This document shows positions 27,456 through 36,957 of a stretch of 64,000 bases of DNA, in pieces (within the stretch, counting starts at the first letter, position 1; each line of letters starts with the position of its first letter). Origin of the DNA: Chloroflexota bacterium (lineage in GTDB: Bacteria; Chloroflexota; Dehalococcoidia; JACPQD01); the NCBI GenBank assembly GCA_016190665.1, contig JACPQD010000068.1:1-64000 (forward strand), read 5' to 3'. Below the pieces are notes generated by a model. That model ran no database searches, had not been told where the DNA came from, and saw only the letters and a list, made by a program, of their open reading frames with translations. Both the position numbers and the translations under genes were made by a program.

Positions 27456-29123
27456 ATGACACCAAGAGCTATCGCGTGGTTCCCTTTCATCAGCATGTTG
27501 GCTGTTGTCGGTCTCATTTTGTCCGGCTGCGCTCCCACAGCGGCGCCCAAAACGGCGGGTGAGCCGGCGAAAGCGGCACCGGCAGCCACTCCCAAGCCGG
27601 CCGCCGACGCGGGACAGCCCAAATACGGCGGCATCCTGACGCGCTGGCAGACGGAGGACCCACCCAGCGGCGATCCGAATCAAGAGAACACGATTCAGCA
27701 ACAGCTCTCCTTGCGGCCCATCTACAGCGCCCCACTAAGGCTGGACCCTGAAAAGCTGCCCAAAGAGGCCGTGCTGCAAGGGGATTTGGCCGAGAAGTGG
27801 GAGAGCAGCGCCGATGGCAAAATCCTCACTTTGTATCTTCGCGACGGCGTCAAGTTCCATGATGGCAGCCCGCTGACGTCCGAAGACGTGAAGTTCACCC
27901 TGGAGCGTATGAAGAGCCCACCTGAGGGCGTCAAGAGCCCGAGCAAGGAGCTTTTCCAGCGCATCGCGAAGGTGGACGCGCCGGACGCCAAGACCGTTAA
28001 GATCGAGCTGGTGCGGCCCACCGCGTGGTTCTTGCAGTTGCTGGCCGACAGTATCAGCGGCATAGTCCCCAAGAGCATCGTAGCTGCCAATCAGAAGGCG
28101 CTGCTTCAGAAACCGATCGGGGCTGGTCCCTTCAAATTCAAGAAGTGGGACCGGGGCATCGCCTTTGAGACCACCAAGAACGAAAACTATTTCATAAAAG
28201 GCAAGCCCTATCTGGATGGCATTCGCTGCCTGATTATCCCTGACGCCACCACGCAGGTAGCTGCCTTCCGCACGGGCCAGGTCCTTTTCACCGGCCAGGG
28301 CACGCGGGGCTTGACCATGTCAGAATCGAAGCTGGTCGAACGGGACGTCCCGGGCACCAAAATAGTCAGCTACGTGAGTACCACGCGACAGGAACTCTAT
28401 ATGAACGTGCAAAAAAAGCCTTTCGATGATATTCGCGTGCGTAAGGCGATTCTCATGGTGCTCGATCAGAAAGCGGCCATTGATGCCGGCTACGAAGGGT
28501 CCGGTTCCAAGGGTGGCCCCCTGGCTGCTGAATGGGCGCTGCCCGAGACGGAGTTGAACAAGATGCCGCCTTACCGCGGTGTGAAAGACGAGGATGTCGC
28601 CGCCGCGAAGAAGCTGCTCGCTGACGCTGGCTACCCTAACGGCTTCGAGACCGGTTTCAACCAGGGCAGCACCCCCCAATACGAGGAGATGCAGCTCTCT
28701 ATCAGTAGTCAACTGAGAAAGATCGGCATCAACACCAAGGTTCGCGTTCTCGCCTACCCGGTGGAGATGCGAGCCGCCGCGGCTAAGGCCGATTTCGATG
28801 TTATGCAGATTCCGAAAATCTCTTCCCTCCACGACCCTGACTCCTACTGGACGTCCGCCATTACCGGCGGCTCGGACAACTTCGCCAAATTCTCCGACAA
28901 GACCATCGATGACCTTTACGCAAAGCAGGCGGCCACGTTAGACGTAGCTGCCAGGAAGAAGGTCAATGATGAGCTACAACTCAAGATTTGGGAGTTGGCG
29001 CCTTCGTGGCCGGTACTGTGGCCGCGCTATATCGCTGCTGCGTGGCCGACAGTAAAGGGCTGGAACGGGATGGCCGTATTGCGCCAGAACCTGGAGTTCG
29101 ACTATATCTGGCTCAGCAAATAG
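27456..29123 (+). CDS. Peptide/nickel-type ABC transporter substrate-binding lipoprotein
   Basis: Lipobox LSGCA; SBP family 5 pattern DLAEKWESSADGKILTLYLRDGVKFHDGSPLT. Confidence 0.92.
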   Translation: MTPRAIAWFPFISMLAVVGLILSGCAPTAAPKTAGEPAKAAPAATPKPAADAGQPKYGGILTRWQTEDPPSGDPNQENTIQQQLSLRPIYSAPLRLDPEKLPKEAVLQGDLAEKWESSADGKILTLYLRDGVKFHDGSPLTSEDVKFTLERMKSPPEGVKSPSKELFQRIAKVDAPDAKTVKIELVRPTAWFLQLLADSISGIVPKSIVAANQKALLQKPIGAGPFKFKKWDRGIAFETTKNENYFIKGKPYLDGIRCLIIPDATTQVAAFRTGQVLFTGQGTRGLTMSESKLVERDVPGTKIVSYVSTTRQELYMNVQKKPFDDIRVRKAILMVLDQKAAIDAGYEGSGSKGGPLAAEWALPETELNKMPPYRGVKDEDVAAAKKLLADAGYPNGFETGFNQGSTPQYEEMQLSISSQLRKIGINTKVRVLAYPVEMRAAAAKADFDVMQIPKISSLHDPDSYWTSAITGGSDNFAKFSDKTIDDLYAKQAATLDVAARKKVNDELQLKIWELAPSWPVLWPRYIAAAWPTVKGWNGMAVLRQNLEFDYIWLSK

Positions 29124-29130
29124 GCGTTGA

Positions 29131-29167
29131 GGGGGCGAGGCGCGGCAATCGCGCCTCGCCCCCTTTT
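29131..29167 (+). terminator. Intrinsic terminator-like hairpin inside the ABC operon
   Basis: GGGGGCGAGGCGCG-gcaat-CGCGCCTCGCCCCC-TTTT between SBP stop and permease start. Confidence 0.75.
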
Positions 29168-29183
29168 CCCGGTAGGGGAAAGC

Positions 29184-30143
29184 GTGAGACAATACATTGC
29201 CAAGCGGTTGCTCCTATTCGTACCGGTCCTGGCGCTGGTTTCCATCCTGATCTTCCTCATCATGCGGATAGCGCCCGGTGATGTGGCGATATACATCCTT
29301 GCCGGTCCCGAGGGCGAAGGCTCCTTCACGGAGCAGCAGCTCAACGACCTTCGCCGCAGCCTCGGACTGGACAGGCCGCTTTACCTGCAGTATCTCACCT
29401 GGGTTGGCGGCCTTCTGCGCTTCGACCTGGGGGACTCATTGGTCAGCCAGAGGCCTGTCCGGGAGGAGTTAAGCGAGAAGCTGCCCCTCACCATAGAGCT
29501 CGCTATGCTCACCCTGTTCTTCTCTCTCGTCATCGCCATCCCTTCCGGAGTTATCTCTGCTATCAGACAGGACACGTGGGCGGACTACCTCTTCCGCGTG
29601 GTGAGCATCGGTGGGCTGACCATGCCGACTTTCTGGACAGCGAGCATAATCATGCTCGGCCTCATTCTGGCTTTCCGCTGGATACCTCCCATGGGCTTCG
29701 TCTCCCTGCTGGAGAACCCCCTGCAGAATATCCAACAGCTCATTTTCCCTGCCGTCGCCCTGGGCTACTTCTTCGCCGCGGTGGTGGCGCGCATGACCCG
29801 CTCCACCATGCTGGAAGTCCTTCGCCACGATTACATAAGGACTGCCTGGGCGAAGGGTCTGCGCGAGGGGGTTGTGGTCAGCCGTCACGCGCTGAAGAAC
29901 GCTTTATTGCCGGTGATCACCATCAGCGGGTTTCAGTTTGGGACCCTCTTGGGGGGCACGGTGATCATGGAGTCCATCTTTGCCCTGCCTGGAATCGGCA
30001 GGGCACTGATCAACTCCGTGGTTTTCAGAGACTATCCAATGGTGCAGACCATCATCCTGCTGATGGCCATCTGGTTCCTTCTCATCAACCTGCTGGTTGA
30101 TCTCATCTACGCCTGGTTTGACCCGCGCATCCGTTATAGTTGA
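29184..30143 (+). CDS. ABC transporter permease (DppB-like)
   Basis: RQYIAKRLLLFVPVLALVSILIFL...; GTG at 29184. Confidence 0.9.
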   Translation: MRQYIAKRLLLFVPVLALVSILIFLIMRIAPGDVAIYILAGPEGEGSFTEQQLNDLRRSLGLDRPLYLQYLTWVGGLLRFDLGDSLVSQRPVREELSEKLPLTIELAMLTLFFSLVIAIPSGVISAIRQDTWADYLFRVVSIGGLTMPTFWTASIIMLGLILAFRWIPPMGFVSLLENPLQNIQQLIFPAVALGYFFAAVVARMTRSTMLEVLRHDYIRTAWAKGLREGVVVSRHALKNALLPVITISGFQFGTLLGGTVIMESIFALPGIGRALINSVVFRDYPMVQTIILLMAIWFLLINLLVDLIYAWFDPRIRYS

Positions 30144-30164
30144 GCCTAGTCGGACTTATCGGAC

Positions 30165-31070
30165 TTGCCGGTCATGAGACGTGAGACAGCTCTTGGTATG
30201 ACCCGATCTGACCTGAGACGACGGGTAAGCGCTTGGGCCGCCCTCTCGAGGTTTACCCGTCGCAAGCCTCTGGGAGCGGCCGGAGGCTTTCTCGTGCTGC
30301 TGGTCGTATTCGCCGCGCTTTTCGCGCCGTTTATCTCTCCTCACGACCCCATATTCATATACCGGGGCAAACAGTTCACGCCTCCGGGCGCCGAGTTCCT
30401 GCTGGGGACGGACAACGTGGGAAGAGACCTGCTGAGCCGGCTAATCTGGGGCTCGCGGGTCTCTCTCTATGTCGGGGCGTTTTCGGTGCTGATAGGCAGC
30501 TCCATAGGCGCCATGCTGGGGGTGACCAGCGCCTACTTTGGCAGGACCTTCGATACGGTGGTGCAGCGCGTTATCGATAGCATCATGGCCTTCCCCGCCC
30601 TGGTGCTCGCCATCGCCATCGTGGCGATGATGGGCGCCTCCACCAACAACGTAATGGCGGCCCTGAGCGTGGTCTTGATCCCGCAGGGCACGCGAGTCAT
30701 CCGCTCCACCGCGCTATCCGCCAAGGAGAATCAATACATCGAGGCCGCGCGGGCCATTGGATGCAGCGACCTGCGCATTATCCTCCGCCACCTGCTGCCT
30801 CAATGTGTGGCGCCTTTCATCGTTCTGGCGACGGCTTCGGTGGGCTGGGCGATAGTTATCGAGGCCTCGCTGAATTTCCTCGGGGTCGGCACTCCGCCGC
30901 CAACGCCCACCTGGGGAGGCATGCTCTCCGGCGCAGCGCGGCGCTATGCGGAGAGCGCCCCCTGGATGGCCATCTTCCCCGGCATCGCCATCAGTTTCGC
31001 TGTCTTCGGCTTCAACATGCTGGGAGATGCCTTGCGAGACGTCCTGGACCCGCGACTGCGGACGGGCTAG
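30165..31070 (+). CDS. ABC transporter permease (DppC-like)
   Basis: FLLGTDNVGRDLLSRLIWGSRVSL...; exact start uncertain. Confidence 0.9.
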   Translation: MPVMRRETALGMTRSDLRRRVSAWAALSRFTRRKPLGAAGGFLVLLVVFAALFAPFISPHDPIFIYRGKQFTPPGAEFLLGTDNVGRDLLSRLIWGSRVSLYVGAFSVLIGSSIGAMLGVTSAYFGRTFDTVVQRVIDSIMAFPALVLAIAIVAMMGASTNNVMAALSVVLIPQGTRVIRSTALSAKENQYIEAARAIGCSDLRIILRHLLPQCVAPFIVLATASVGWAIVIEASLNFLGVGTPPPTPTWGGMLSGAARRYAESAPWMAIFPGIAISFAVFGFNMLGDALRDVLDPRLRTG

Positions 31071-31099
31071 GCGACTCAAAATCGCCGTCCCCCGTCCGA

Positions 31100-31522
31100 T
31101 CACCCTCCGGGATGCCTGGGGAAGCGGAGCGCCACATACACAATCAGCGCGGTCGCAATGGCCAGGAAATAGAGGCCGGCCCCCACGGCCAGACCGATAG
31201 CTGAGACAGCCCAAACCGTGGCCGCTGTCGTCAACCCTATGACGGCACGCTCTTCCCGCATGATCGTCCCCGCCCCCAAGAACCCGATCCCTACCACTAT
31301 GCCCGCGGAGATCCGGGATGGGTCCGTGCCAGGGCCAAAGCCTGTCGCCGATGCAATGGTGAACAGGCACGCGCCCACGCAGACAAGCGAGTGGGTGCGC
31401 AAACCGGCTGGCTTGTGGGCTAGCTCCCTCTCATAGCCTATGATCCCGCCAATGACGGCAGCCAGAAGAAGGCGGAGCACCAAGTCCAATTCCGGCCATG
31501 GTGTGAGCTGCCATGCTTGCAT
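31100..31522 (-). CDS. MgtC/SapB family membrane protein
   Basis: LLLAAVIGGIIGYERELAHKPAGLRTHSLVCVGACLF. Confidence 0.88.
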   Translation of the reverse strand: MQAWQLTPWPELDLVLRLLLAAVIGGIIGYERELAHKPAGLRTHSLVCVGACLFTIASATGFGPGTDPSRISAGIVVGIGFLGAGTIMREERAVIGLTTAATVWAVSAIGLAVGAGLYFLAIATALIVYVALRFPRHPGG

Positions 31523-31688
31523 TCTCAATCTCCCTTTCGAATCGCGTCCAGACCAGGCCAAAGGCCAGCACCGGCCCAAGGGCTGATCAAGCGCACCCCT
31601 TGCGCAGCGGAGCGCCCCGCCGGTGTCGGCGCGCTGCGGGTAAGGGACGGAGCGCCGTGCCCTTATGCGGGGCGGCGATAACCCGTGG

Positions 31689-33389
31689 TTAACTCCCTAG
31701 CCAGACATGAGTGAACTTCTCGTCATCGTACTGAGCGTTGGGCAGCTTGTAGTCCTTCACCTTATTGTTCCAGGCCCGCCAGTACCCACCCCAGCACAGC
31801 GTAATAGAGATGTAAAGCGACTCGATCTTCTCGTTAGCCTCGCGCACCAGTTTCTGCCGCTTCTCCGGGTCCTGCTCCTTCGATTGAGCGTCTATCAGCT
31901 TGTCCAGCTCCGGGTCGCTGATGTTGCTCCAGTTGTCGTTGCCGCCCGTCCGATACTCGCGCATCAGGATATCATCAGCGTCGAGCACAGACACGGGACG
32001 CCGGTGGGTGAAGGTATCGTAGTTGCGCTTGTCGCGGATATCGTAGAAGGTGGCGTCATCCACCGTCTTGATAGAAACGTCGATGCCAATCTTGGCCATC
32101 TGGTCCCGGAAGAAGAGGGCCGCGCTCTCGTACTCCGTTCCTTTCCGGTAAAGCGTTGAGGTCTTGAAGCCGCTTGGAAAGCCAGCTTCCGCCAGGAGCT
32201 TCTTCGCCTCGGCGACGTCCGCGTCCTTGGGCTGCCGGTAACCCGGCCTCTTGAGCAGTTCTCCCACCGGGATGCCCCCGATGATCTCCGGGATTTGGCT
32301 GCCCAGCTCGGCCTGACCCCCCATGGTCACTTTGATGGAGTTCTGCCGGTCTACGGCCAGGTAAACGGCCTTGCGCACGCGGATATCTGTCCACGGCGCT
32401 TTATCGACGGGCAGGTAGATCGCCCGCCATTGGGAGTTCCTTACCTGCCCGGCGCTGGCCTCCTTGTACGTCTCCTTAACCGTGGCCGCCGCGGCATCAC
32501 TGAGGGGCGTCCTGATGAAATGCACCTGGCCCGTCCTCAATCCGGCCAGCGCTGTCGCTTGATCCGCGATGAAGTAGGTGCGCAGCCCATCCAAGTAGGG
32601 AAGCCCAGGGACGTAGTAGTCCTTATTCCTCTCCAGCTCCAGAAAGGAGCCTCGGCTGAACTGCTTGAGCTTGAACCCACCCGTTCCGACAATGTCATTC
32701 TTCATGTTGCCCTTTCTGTCAATGATGTGCTTGGGCATCATGGCTGACCAGGCGATCGCCAGGAAATTGATGAACACGGACGTGGAGTAGCGCAGGGTGA
32801 CCTTGACTGTGGAATCATCCGGCGCCTCGATGGTATTCACAGGCACCAGACCCGAACCTGACGTGGCATGTTTCTTCAGCCTCTCAAGGCTTAAGAGGAC
32901 ATCCGCAGTGGTGAAAGGATTTCCGTCGTGCCACTTCACGCCTTTCCTCAGATTGAAGGTGTAAACGAGGCCATCCGGACTCACCGTCCACTTCTCCGCA
33001 AGGTCGGGAACTATTTTGCCCGGGTTTAGAGAATCGAATTGGATCAGGCCGCTGTAGGCGGGGCCGACGGGGAACTGGACTATAGCTGAACTCTCCGTGT
33101 GCATATCGAAGCTGGGCGGTTCCGACCGCGTAGAGATGGTCATAATGCCCCCGGCTTTCGGTTGCGCCCCTGCCGGCTTAGATGTCGTGGCCGGCGTCCC
33201 GACTGAAGTCGGGATGGGTTTGGCCTCTGGCGAAGCCGCCGGCTTCGGGGCGGGAGTGGCGGCCGCAGGGGGGGGCGCGGTCGTAGGCTTGGGAACTGCC
33301 GACGGGGCCGCCGCGGGAGCACACCCAGCCAGGATTAAGCCAGGAACCAGGAGCCAGACAATTACCAATGATACCTTGTTAGTCGCCAT
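31689..33389 (-). CDS. Peptide ABC transporter substrate-binding lipoprotein
   Basis: Lipobox LAGCA, Pro/Ala linker, DLAEKWTVSPDGLVYTFNLRKGVKWHDG. Confidence 0.9.
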   Translation of the reverse strand: MATNKVSLVIVWLLVPGLILAGCAPAAAPSAVPKPTTAPPPAAATPAPKPAASPEAKPIPTSVGTPATTSKPAGAQPKAGGIMTISTRSEPPSFDMHTESSAIVQFPVGPAYSGLIQFDSLNPGKIVPDLAEKWTVSPDGLVYTFNLRKGVKWHDGNPFTTADVLLSLERLKKHATSGSGLVPVNTIEAPDDSTVKVTLRYSTSVFINFLAIAWSAMMPKHIIDRKGNMKNDIVGTGGFKLKQFSRGSFLELERNKDYYVPGLPYLDGLRTYFIADQATALAGLRTGQVHFIRTPLSDAAAATVKETYKEASAGQVRNSQWRAIYLPVDKAPWTDIRVRKAVYLAVDRQNSIKVTMGGQAELGSQIPEIIGGIPVGELLKRPGYRQPKDADVAEAKKLLAEAGFPSGFKTSTLYRKGTEYESAALFFRDQMAKIGIDVSIKTVDDATFYDIRDKRNYDTFTHRRPVSVLDADDILMREYRTGGNDNWSNISDPELDKLIDAQSKEQDPEKRQKLVREANEKIESLYISITLCWGGYWRAWNNKVKDYKLPNAQYDDEKFTHVWLGS

Positions 33390-33520
33390 CTCTTGCCTCC
33401 TTCGCTGTCTAGCGCTTGCCGTGCTGACCAAACACTGAGCCAGTCCCATAAGAGGACGCTATCCCGCGATCAATCGCCTCGTCCGCATTCTACACAAAGC
33501 CGTCACGGGCGTCAACACCT

Positions 33521-34333
33521 CTAGCCTTGACAGTCCGGGCAGAAGTAGGTCCCTCTCCCTCTGAGACGGATACGCTGGATGGACGTACCGCAGCGCGTGC
33601 AGGGAGCTCCCGGCCGCCGCGGCACGAGCAGCGCCTCCCAGTGGCGTCCCGGCTCGCCGTAGGCGTCGCGGTACCTGCTGAAAGTGGTGCCCCGGTTGGC
33701 CAGCGCCCGCTCCAGCGAGATCCTTATGGCGCAGTGCAACCGGTCCGCCTCCCAGGGCTGCATCTCCCGGGCAAGTCGCAGCGGATGGATACCGGCGTAG
33801 AAGAGAGCTTCGTCGGCGTAGATGTTGCCTATTCCAGCCAGGAAGTTCTGGTCGCAGAGCAGCGCTTTGATGGGCGTCCCGTGGCGCAACAGGCGCGTGT
33901 ACAGCTCCTGGGGCGTGAACTCGGGCTCCAGAGGCTCCGGGCCGAGCTTCCCGACGACCTCGTTCTCATCCGCCACCAGCCACAAGCGACCAAACTTGCG
34001 CGGGTCGTAGAAGCCGAGCCGGCGGCCGTCATCGAGGGTAAGGACGGCGCGAAGATAAGGGCTGGCGGCCTCGGCAGTGTCTCTCAGCACGAGCGAGCCG
34101 CTCATCTTCAGGTGGGCCAGCAGGGTCTCGCCGCTCTCCAGCCGGAAGAGAAGGTACTTGCCGCGCCGGGCCACTTCGGCAATGGTCTGGCCGGGAAGAC
34201 GGCGCTCGAGCTCTTCAGCGGTAGGCTGGCGCACGATCCCCGGCCAGAGCAGTTCCACGCTGACAAAGCGCCGCCCCACAAGGGTCGGCGCCAGATCGCG
34301 GCGGATGGTTTCTACCTCTGGAAGCTCAGGCAC
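33521..34333 (-). CDS. mutM: Formamidopyrimidine-DNA glycosylase
   Basis: MPELPEVETIRRDL N-terminus; C-terminal zinc finger CTRCGTSIQRIRLRGRGTYFCPDCQ. Confidence 0.96.
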   Translation of the reverse strand: MPELPEVETIRRDLAPTLVGRRFVSVELLWPGIVRQPTAEELERRLPGQTIAEVARRGKYLLFRLESGETLLAHLKMSGSLVLRDTAEAASPYLRAVLTLDDGRRLGFYDPRKFGRLWLVADENEVVGKLGPEPLEPEFTPQELYTRLLRHGTPIKALLCDQNFLAGIGNIYADEALFYAGIHPLRLAREMQPWEADRLHCAIRISLERALANRGTTFSRYRDAYGEPGRHWEALLVPRRPGAPCTRCGTSIQRIRLRGRGTYFCPDCQG

Positions 34334-34336
34334 AAC

Positions 34337-34738
34337 CTATCTGATGACCGGAAGGCCCTCCCGGTCAAAATCCTCATCGAAAGCAAAGACCAACGCATTG
34401 TATTTCTGAGCGACAACCGCTGTCGTCCAGTCCACGAGGCTCAGCCCGTTTCCCTTTCGAGCCACCATCTTCTCCCAGGCTAGCGAGTGAACGAGACGGT
34501 CGACCCAGACAATCCTGACCGCAGGCTGGATAGAATCCACCAAGGCTTGGAAGGGGATAAAGCCCAGGCGATGGACAATGAGAGCGGCACTCTCTACGAG
34601 GGTATAGGATGTGGTGAGGAGTTCGTCCTCTCTGTCAATGAGGGCCTGGTAAAGCAGCCGCGCCCTCTCATGATAGCGATCGGAGCGGGAAACCATAGCA
34701 TACAAAGCAGAAGTGTCGATCAGGACCGTATTCGGCAT
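34337..34738 (-). CDS. PIN domain ribonuclease (VapC-like)
   Basis: MPNTVLIDTSALYAMVSRSDRYHERARLLYQAL...LVDWTTAVVAQKYNALVFAFDEDFDREG; ATG at 34738 overlaps upstream stop. Confidence 0.85.
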   Translation of the reverse strand: MPNTVLIDTSALYAMVSRSDRYHERARLLYQALIDREDELLTTSYTLVESAALIVHRLGFIPFQALVDSIQPAVRIVWVDRLVHSLAWEKMVARKGNGLSLVDWTTAVVAQKYNALVFAFDEDFDREGLPVIR

Positions 34739-35361
34739 TAGACTATGGCTCCCGCCAGGTACTCGTCGTGACGTTCGGCTACGTCGCCTGCAGTGTCCTG
34801 ACCCATGCCGACGAATTTCATCGCCTTTTCTGCCTGGGCCAGTTTCCTGGGCTCCACCTCGACTCTTATCAGCTTCTTGTCCCAGGTAAGATACAGGCGG
34901 ACGCCACGGAGCAGGTTGACCGCCCGGGCCGGCTCTCCTTCCCGGCGAATCCACTGGGCAGGCTTGCCCTTCTTGCTAAAAGGGAACCCGGTAGCTATCT
35001 GGACCAGCCTGATAAGGTCTTCTCGTTTCATTGCGGAGAGGCCAGTAATGGACGCCTCGGCCAAGGCAGCAGCGTCCTCCAGTGCCTCCACAGCCGCCTC
35101 AGGAGAGAAGGCTTTCCGGTTCCTGTTCATCAGCGCCACCTTGGCTTGAAGGCTCCGAAGCCGCTCCTCTTTTTCCCTTTCCGTCAACGTGGGAAGAGGA
35201 TGCTCAGATGACCCCCGGCGCGGCGCAACTCGCTGCAATATTTCAGCGGCCTCGGGAAGAATGCTTTGCACCGTGTCCGGTTCTTCCCGGAACTTTGCCA
35301 CCAGGGCCTGCACCAGGGCATCCTTCTCCATCGAACTCAACCCATCTGCTCTCGTGGTCAT
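34738..35361 (-). CDS. Uncharacterised protein, candidate PIN antitoxin
   Basis: C-terminal DTAGDVAERHDEYLAGAIV is antitoxin-like; overlaps PIN gene. Confidence 0.6.
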   Translation of the reverse strand: MTTRADGLSSMEKDALVQALVAKFREEPDTVQSILPEAAEILQRVAPRRGSSEHPLPTLTEREKEERLRSLQAKVALMNRNRKAFSPEAAVEALEDAAALAEASITGLSAMKREDLIRLVQIATGFPFSKKGKPAQWIRREGEPARAVNLLRGVRLYLTWDKKLIRVEVEPRKLAQAEKAMKFVGMGQDTAGDVAERHDEYLAGAIV

Positions 35362-35373
35362 ATCCGCCTTGCC

Positions 35374-36393
35374 TCAGCCAGAGATTCCGGTCTTCTCCAT
35401 AAATTCCTGGACTAGCGCGCCAAGCCTTCGGGAGACCAAGTATTTCTTGCCTTCCTCAGTGCTTCTGTCAATAGCATACCCATCAGGGTTCGTCGCTTCT
35501 GCTCGAGCCCAACCACCCCACTTACGGGATGGAGTGTCAAAATATGGGTACGTCGGTCCATAAACCCACCGTGGTTCATCAATCTCAACCTCCCACTGGG
35601 ACAGCCTGCGGAGCGCCTCGGCATCTGGTATCCAGTAATCGACAGGGCGATACTGGTCAATTCGATACGGATCGATGTCCTTCCATCTTACGGCATTAAG
35701 CAGGTTCGTTTCCCTCAGATGAGTGGTCCGACGCATGAATTTGTTTATGATGCTGCCCGCAAAGTCTACAGTCACAGCGAGATCATCTCTCTTGATCCTC
35801 GCCACCCTGTCCTTCGTAAGGTCGACGCCTACAATGGAGAGGCGCTCCGGAATAACCGGGCAGACATAATAGTCGCTAGCCACCATAGCTGCTGTGGTGG
35901 GTAGGGACAGGACAGGGGGGCAGTCGATTATTATTGCGTGATATTGGGGTAGGGCCGGCAGCAACGCCTCTCTCAGGGCAAAACGAAGGCCCCCCGGAAA
36001 GGGCTTCCCTCCCTCCCACATCTTCAGCAGCTCATCGTCCAGGAAAGCAAGCTCGGCGCAAGAAACCACCATGTCTAGACATATTGCACTGCCACTCCTA
36101 TCTATATTAGAAACCCACTGACAGTTCGGACAAACATAGTCAGTAATGACCCTCTTTTCGCCATCCAGAAGATCCCTGAAGAACTTGTAGATGGTATATC
36201 CCTTTGGCACCAACTCCTCTTGAATATGTAGTCCTCTGACCATCGCTGCTGTGAGATTCGCTTGCGAATCAAGGTCGATAACCAGCACCTTCTTGCCATG
36301 CACAAAGGCCATATACTCGGCCAACATCATGGCAATGGTGCTCTTGCCCACGCCGCCCTTCAGGTTGAGGATGCTGACTACCTTTGCCGCCAC
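35374..36393 (-). CDS. ParA/MinD-like ATPase with cysteine-containing insertion
   Basis: Deviant Walker A LNLKGGVGKST, IDCPPVLSLPT; insertion CPNCQWVSNIDRSGSAIC. Confidence 0.88.
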   Translation of the reverse strand: MAAKVVSILNLKGGVGKSTIAMMLAEYMAFVHGKKVLVIDLDSQANLTAAMVRGLHIQEELVPKGYTIYKFFRDLLDGEKRVITDYVCPNCQWVSNIDRSGSAICLDMVVSCAELAFLDDELLKMWEGGKPFPGGLRFALREALLPALPQYHAIIIDCPPVLSLPTTAAMVASDYYVCPVIPERLSIVGVDLTKDRVARIKRDDLAVTVDFAGSIINKFMRRTTHLRETNLLNAVRWKDIDPYRIDQYRPVDYWIPDAEALRRLSQWEVEIDEPRWVYGPTYPYFDTPSRKWGGWARAEATNPDGYAIDRSTEEGKKYLVSRRLGALVQEFMEKTGISG

Positions 36394-36426
36394 GTCCAGC
36401 CTCCTCCTTTGACAGAAATCCGCCTG

Positions 36427-36456
36427 ATTCTAACCCGTCGCAGTAGCTCCTGTCAA
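36427..36456 (-). promoter_or_regulatory. Promoter TTGACA-N18-TAGAAT upstream of the parA-like gene
   Basis: Reverse complements TGTCAA 36451-36456 and ATTCTA 36427-36432; AAAGGAGGAGG precedes the GTG. Confidence 0.6.
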
Positions 36457-36514
36457 TTCGCATGCTCTGGCCCAGGGATCGCCACTCCATCTCCGCCGAG
36501 TTCCGCCCGTGAGA

Positions 36515-36957
36515 TCACGCCTCGGCATCGGTTCCCTTCGTCAGCTTTTCGCGAATCATGGCCACAAAGGCTTCAGCTTGTTCGAGGATGTTGCGGGCCT
36601 CGGTCTGGGTGATCAGACCCGCCGTCTCGTAGATGGCACGGTGGCGCTTGTTGCGCATTCTGTCGAAGTAGGTCATGAGGTCTTCAAGGTCTTTCCCCAT
36701 AGCCACCCGCATGAAAGCTAACGTTTTTTATCGCTTTCGTTGCTGGCCGTACGGAATCCTTGCGCGAACATAAAGGCCCGGGAAGCCTGCAACACGGCAT
36801 CATAAGCTATGGCAAAGCCCCAATCCCGGTCCTCTGCCATCATCACTCGGGCCGATTTCAGGTCCCGCTCCGCGCGACGGATGGCATGCTCGACTTCCTC
36901 AACAGACACCTTTTCCTGGTGAATTCGCCGCGCCTTCAGCAGCTCATCGTAGGTCAT
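36515..36957 (-). pseudogene. HEPN domain gene split by -1 frame change at an A6 tract (pseudogene or programmed frameshift)
   Basis: 36957-36718 encodes the HEPN N-half, 36712-36515 the C-half MRNKRHRAIYE; joining at A6 (T6 36724-36729 on +) restores one ORF. Confidence 0.75.

Noticed and set aside
33527-34483. 318-aa + strand ORF opposite mutM
   Set aside because: Antisense artefact; mutM supported end to end
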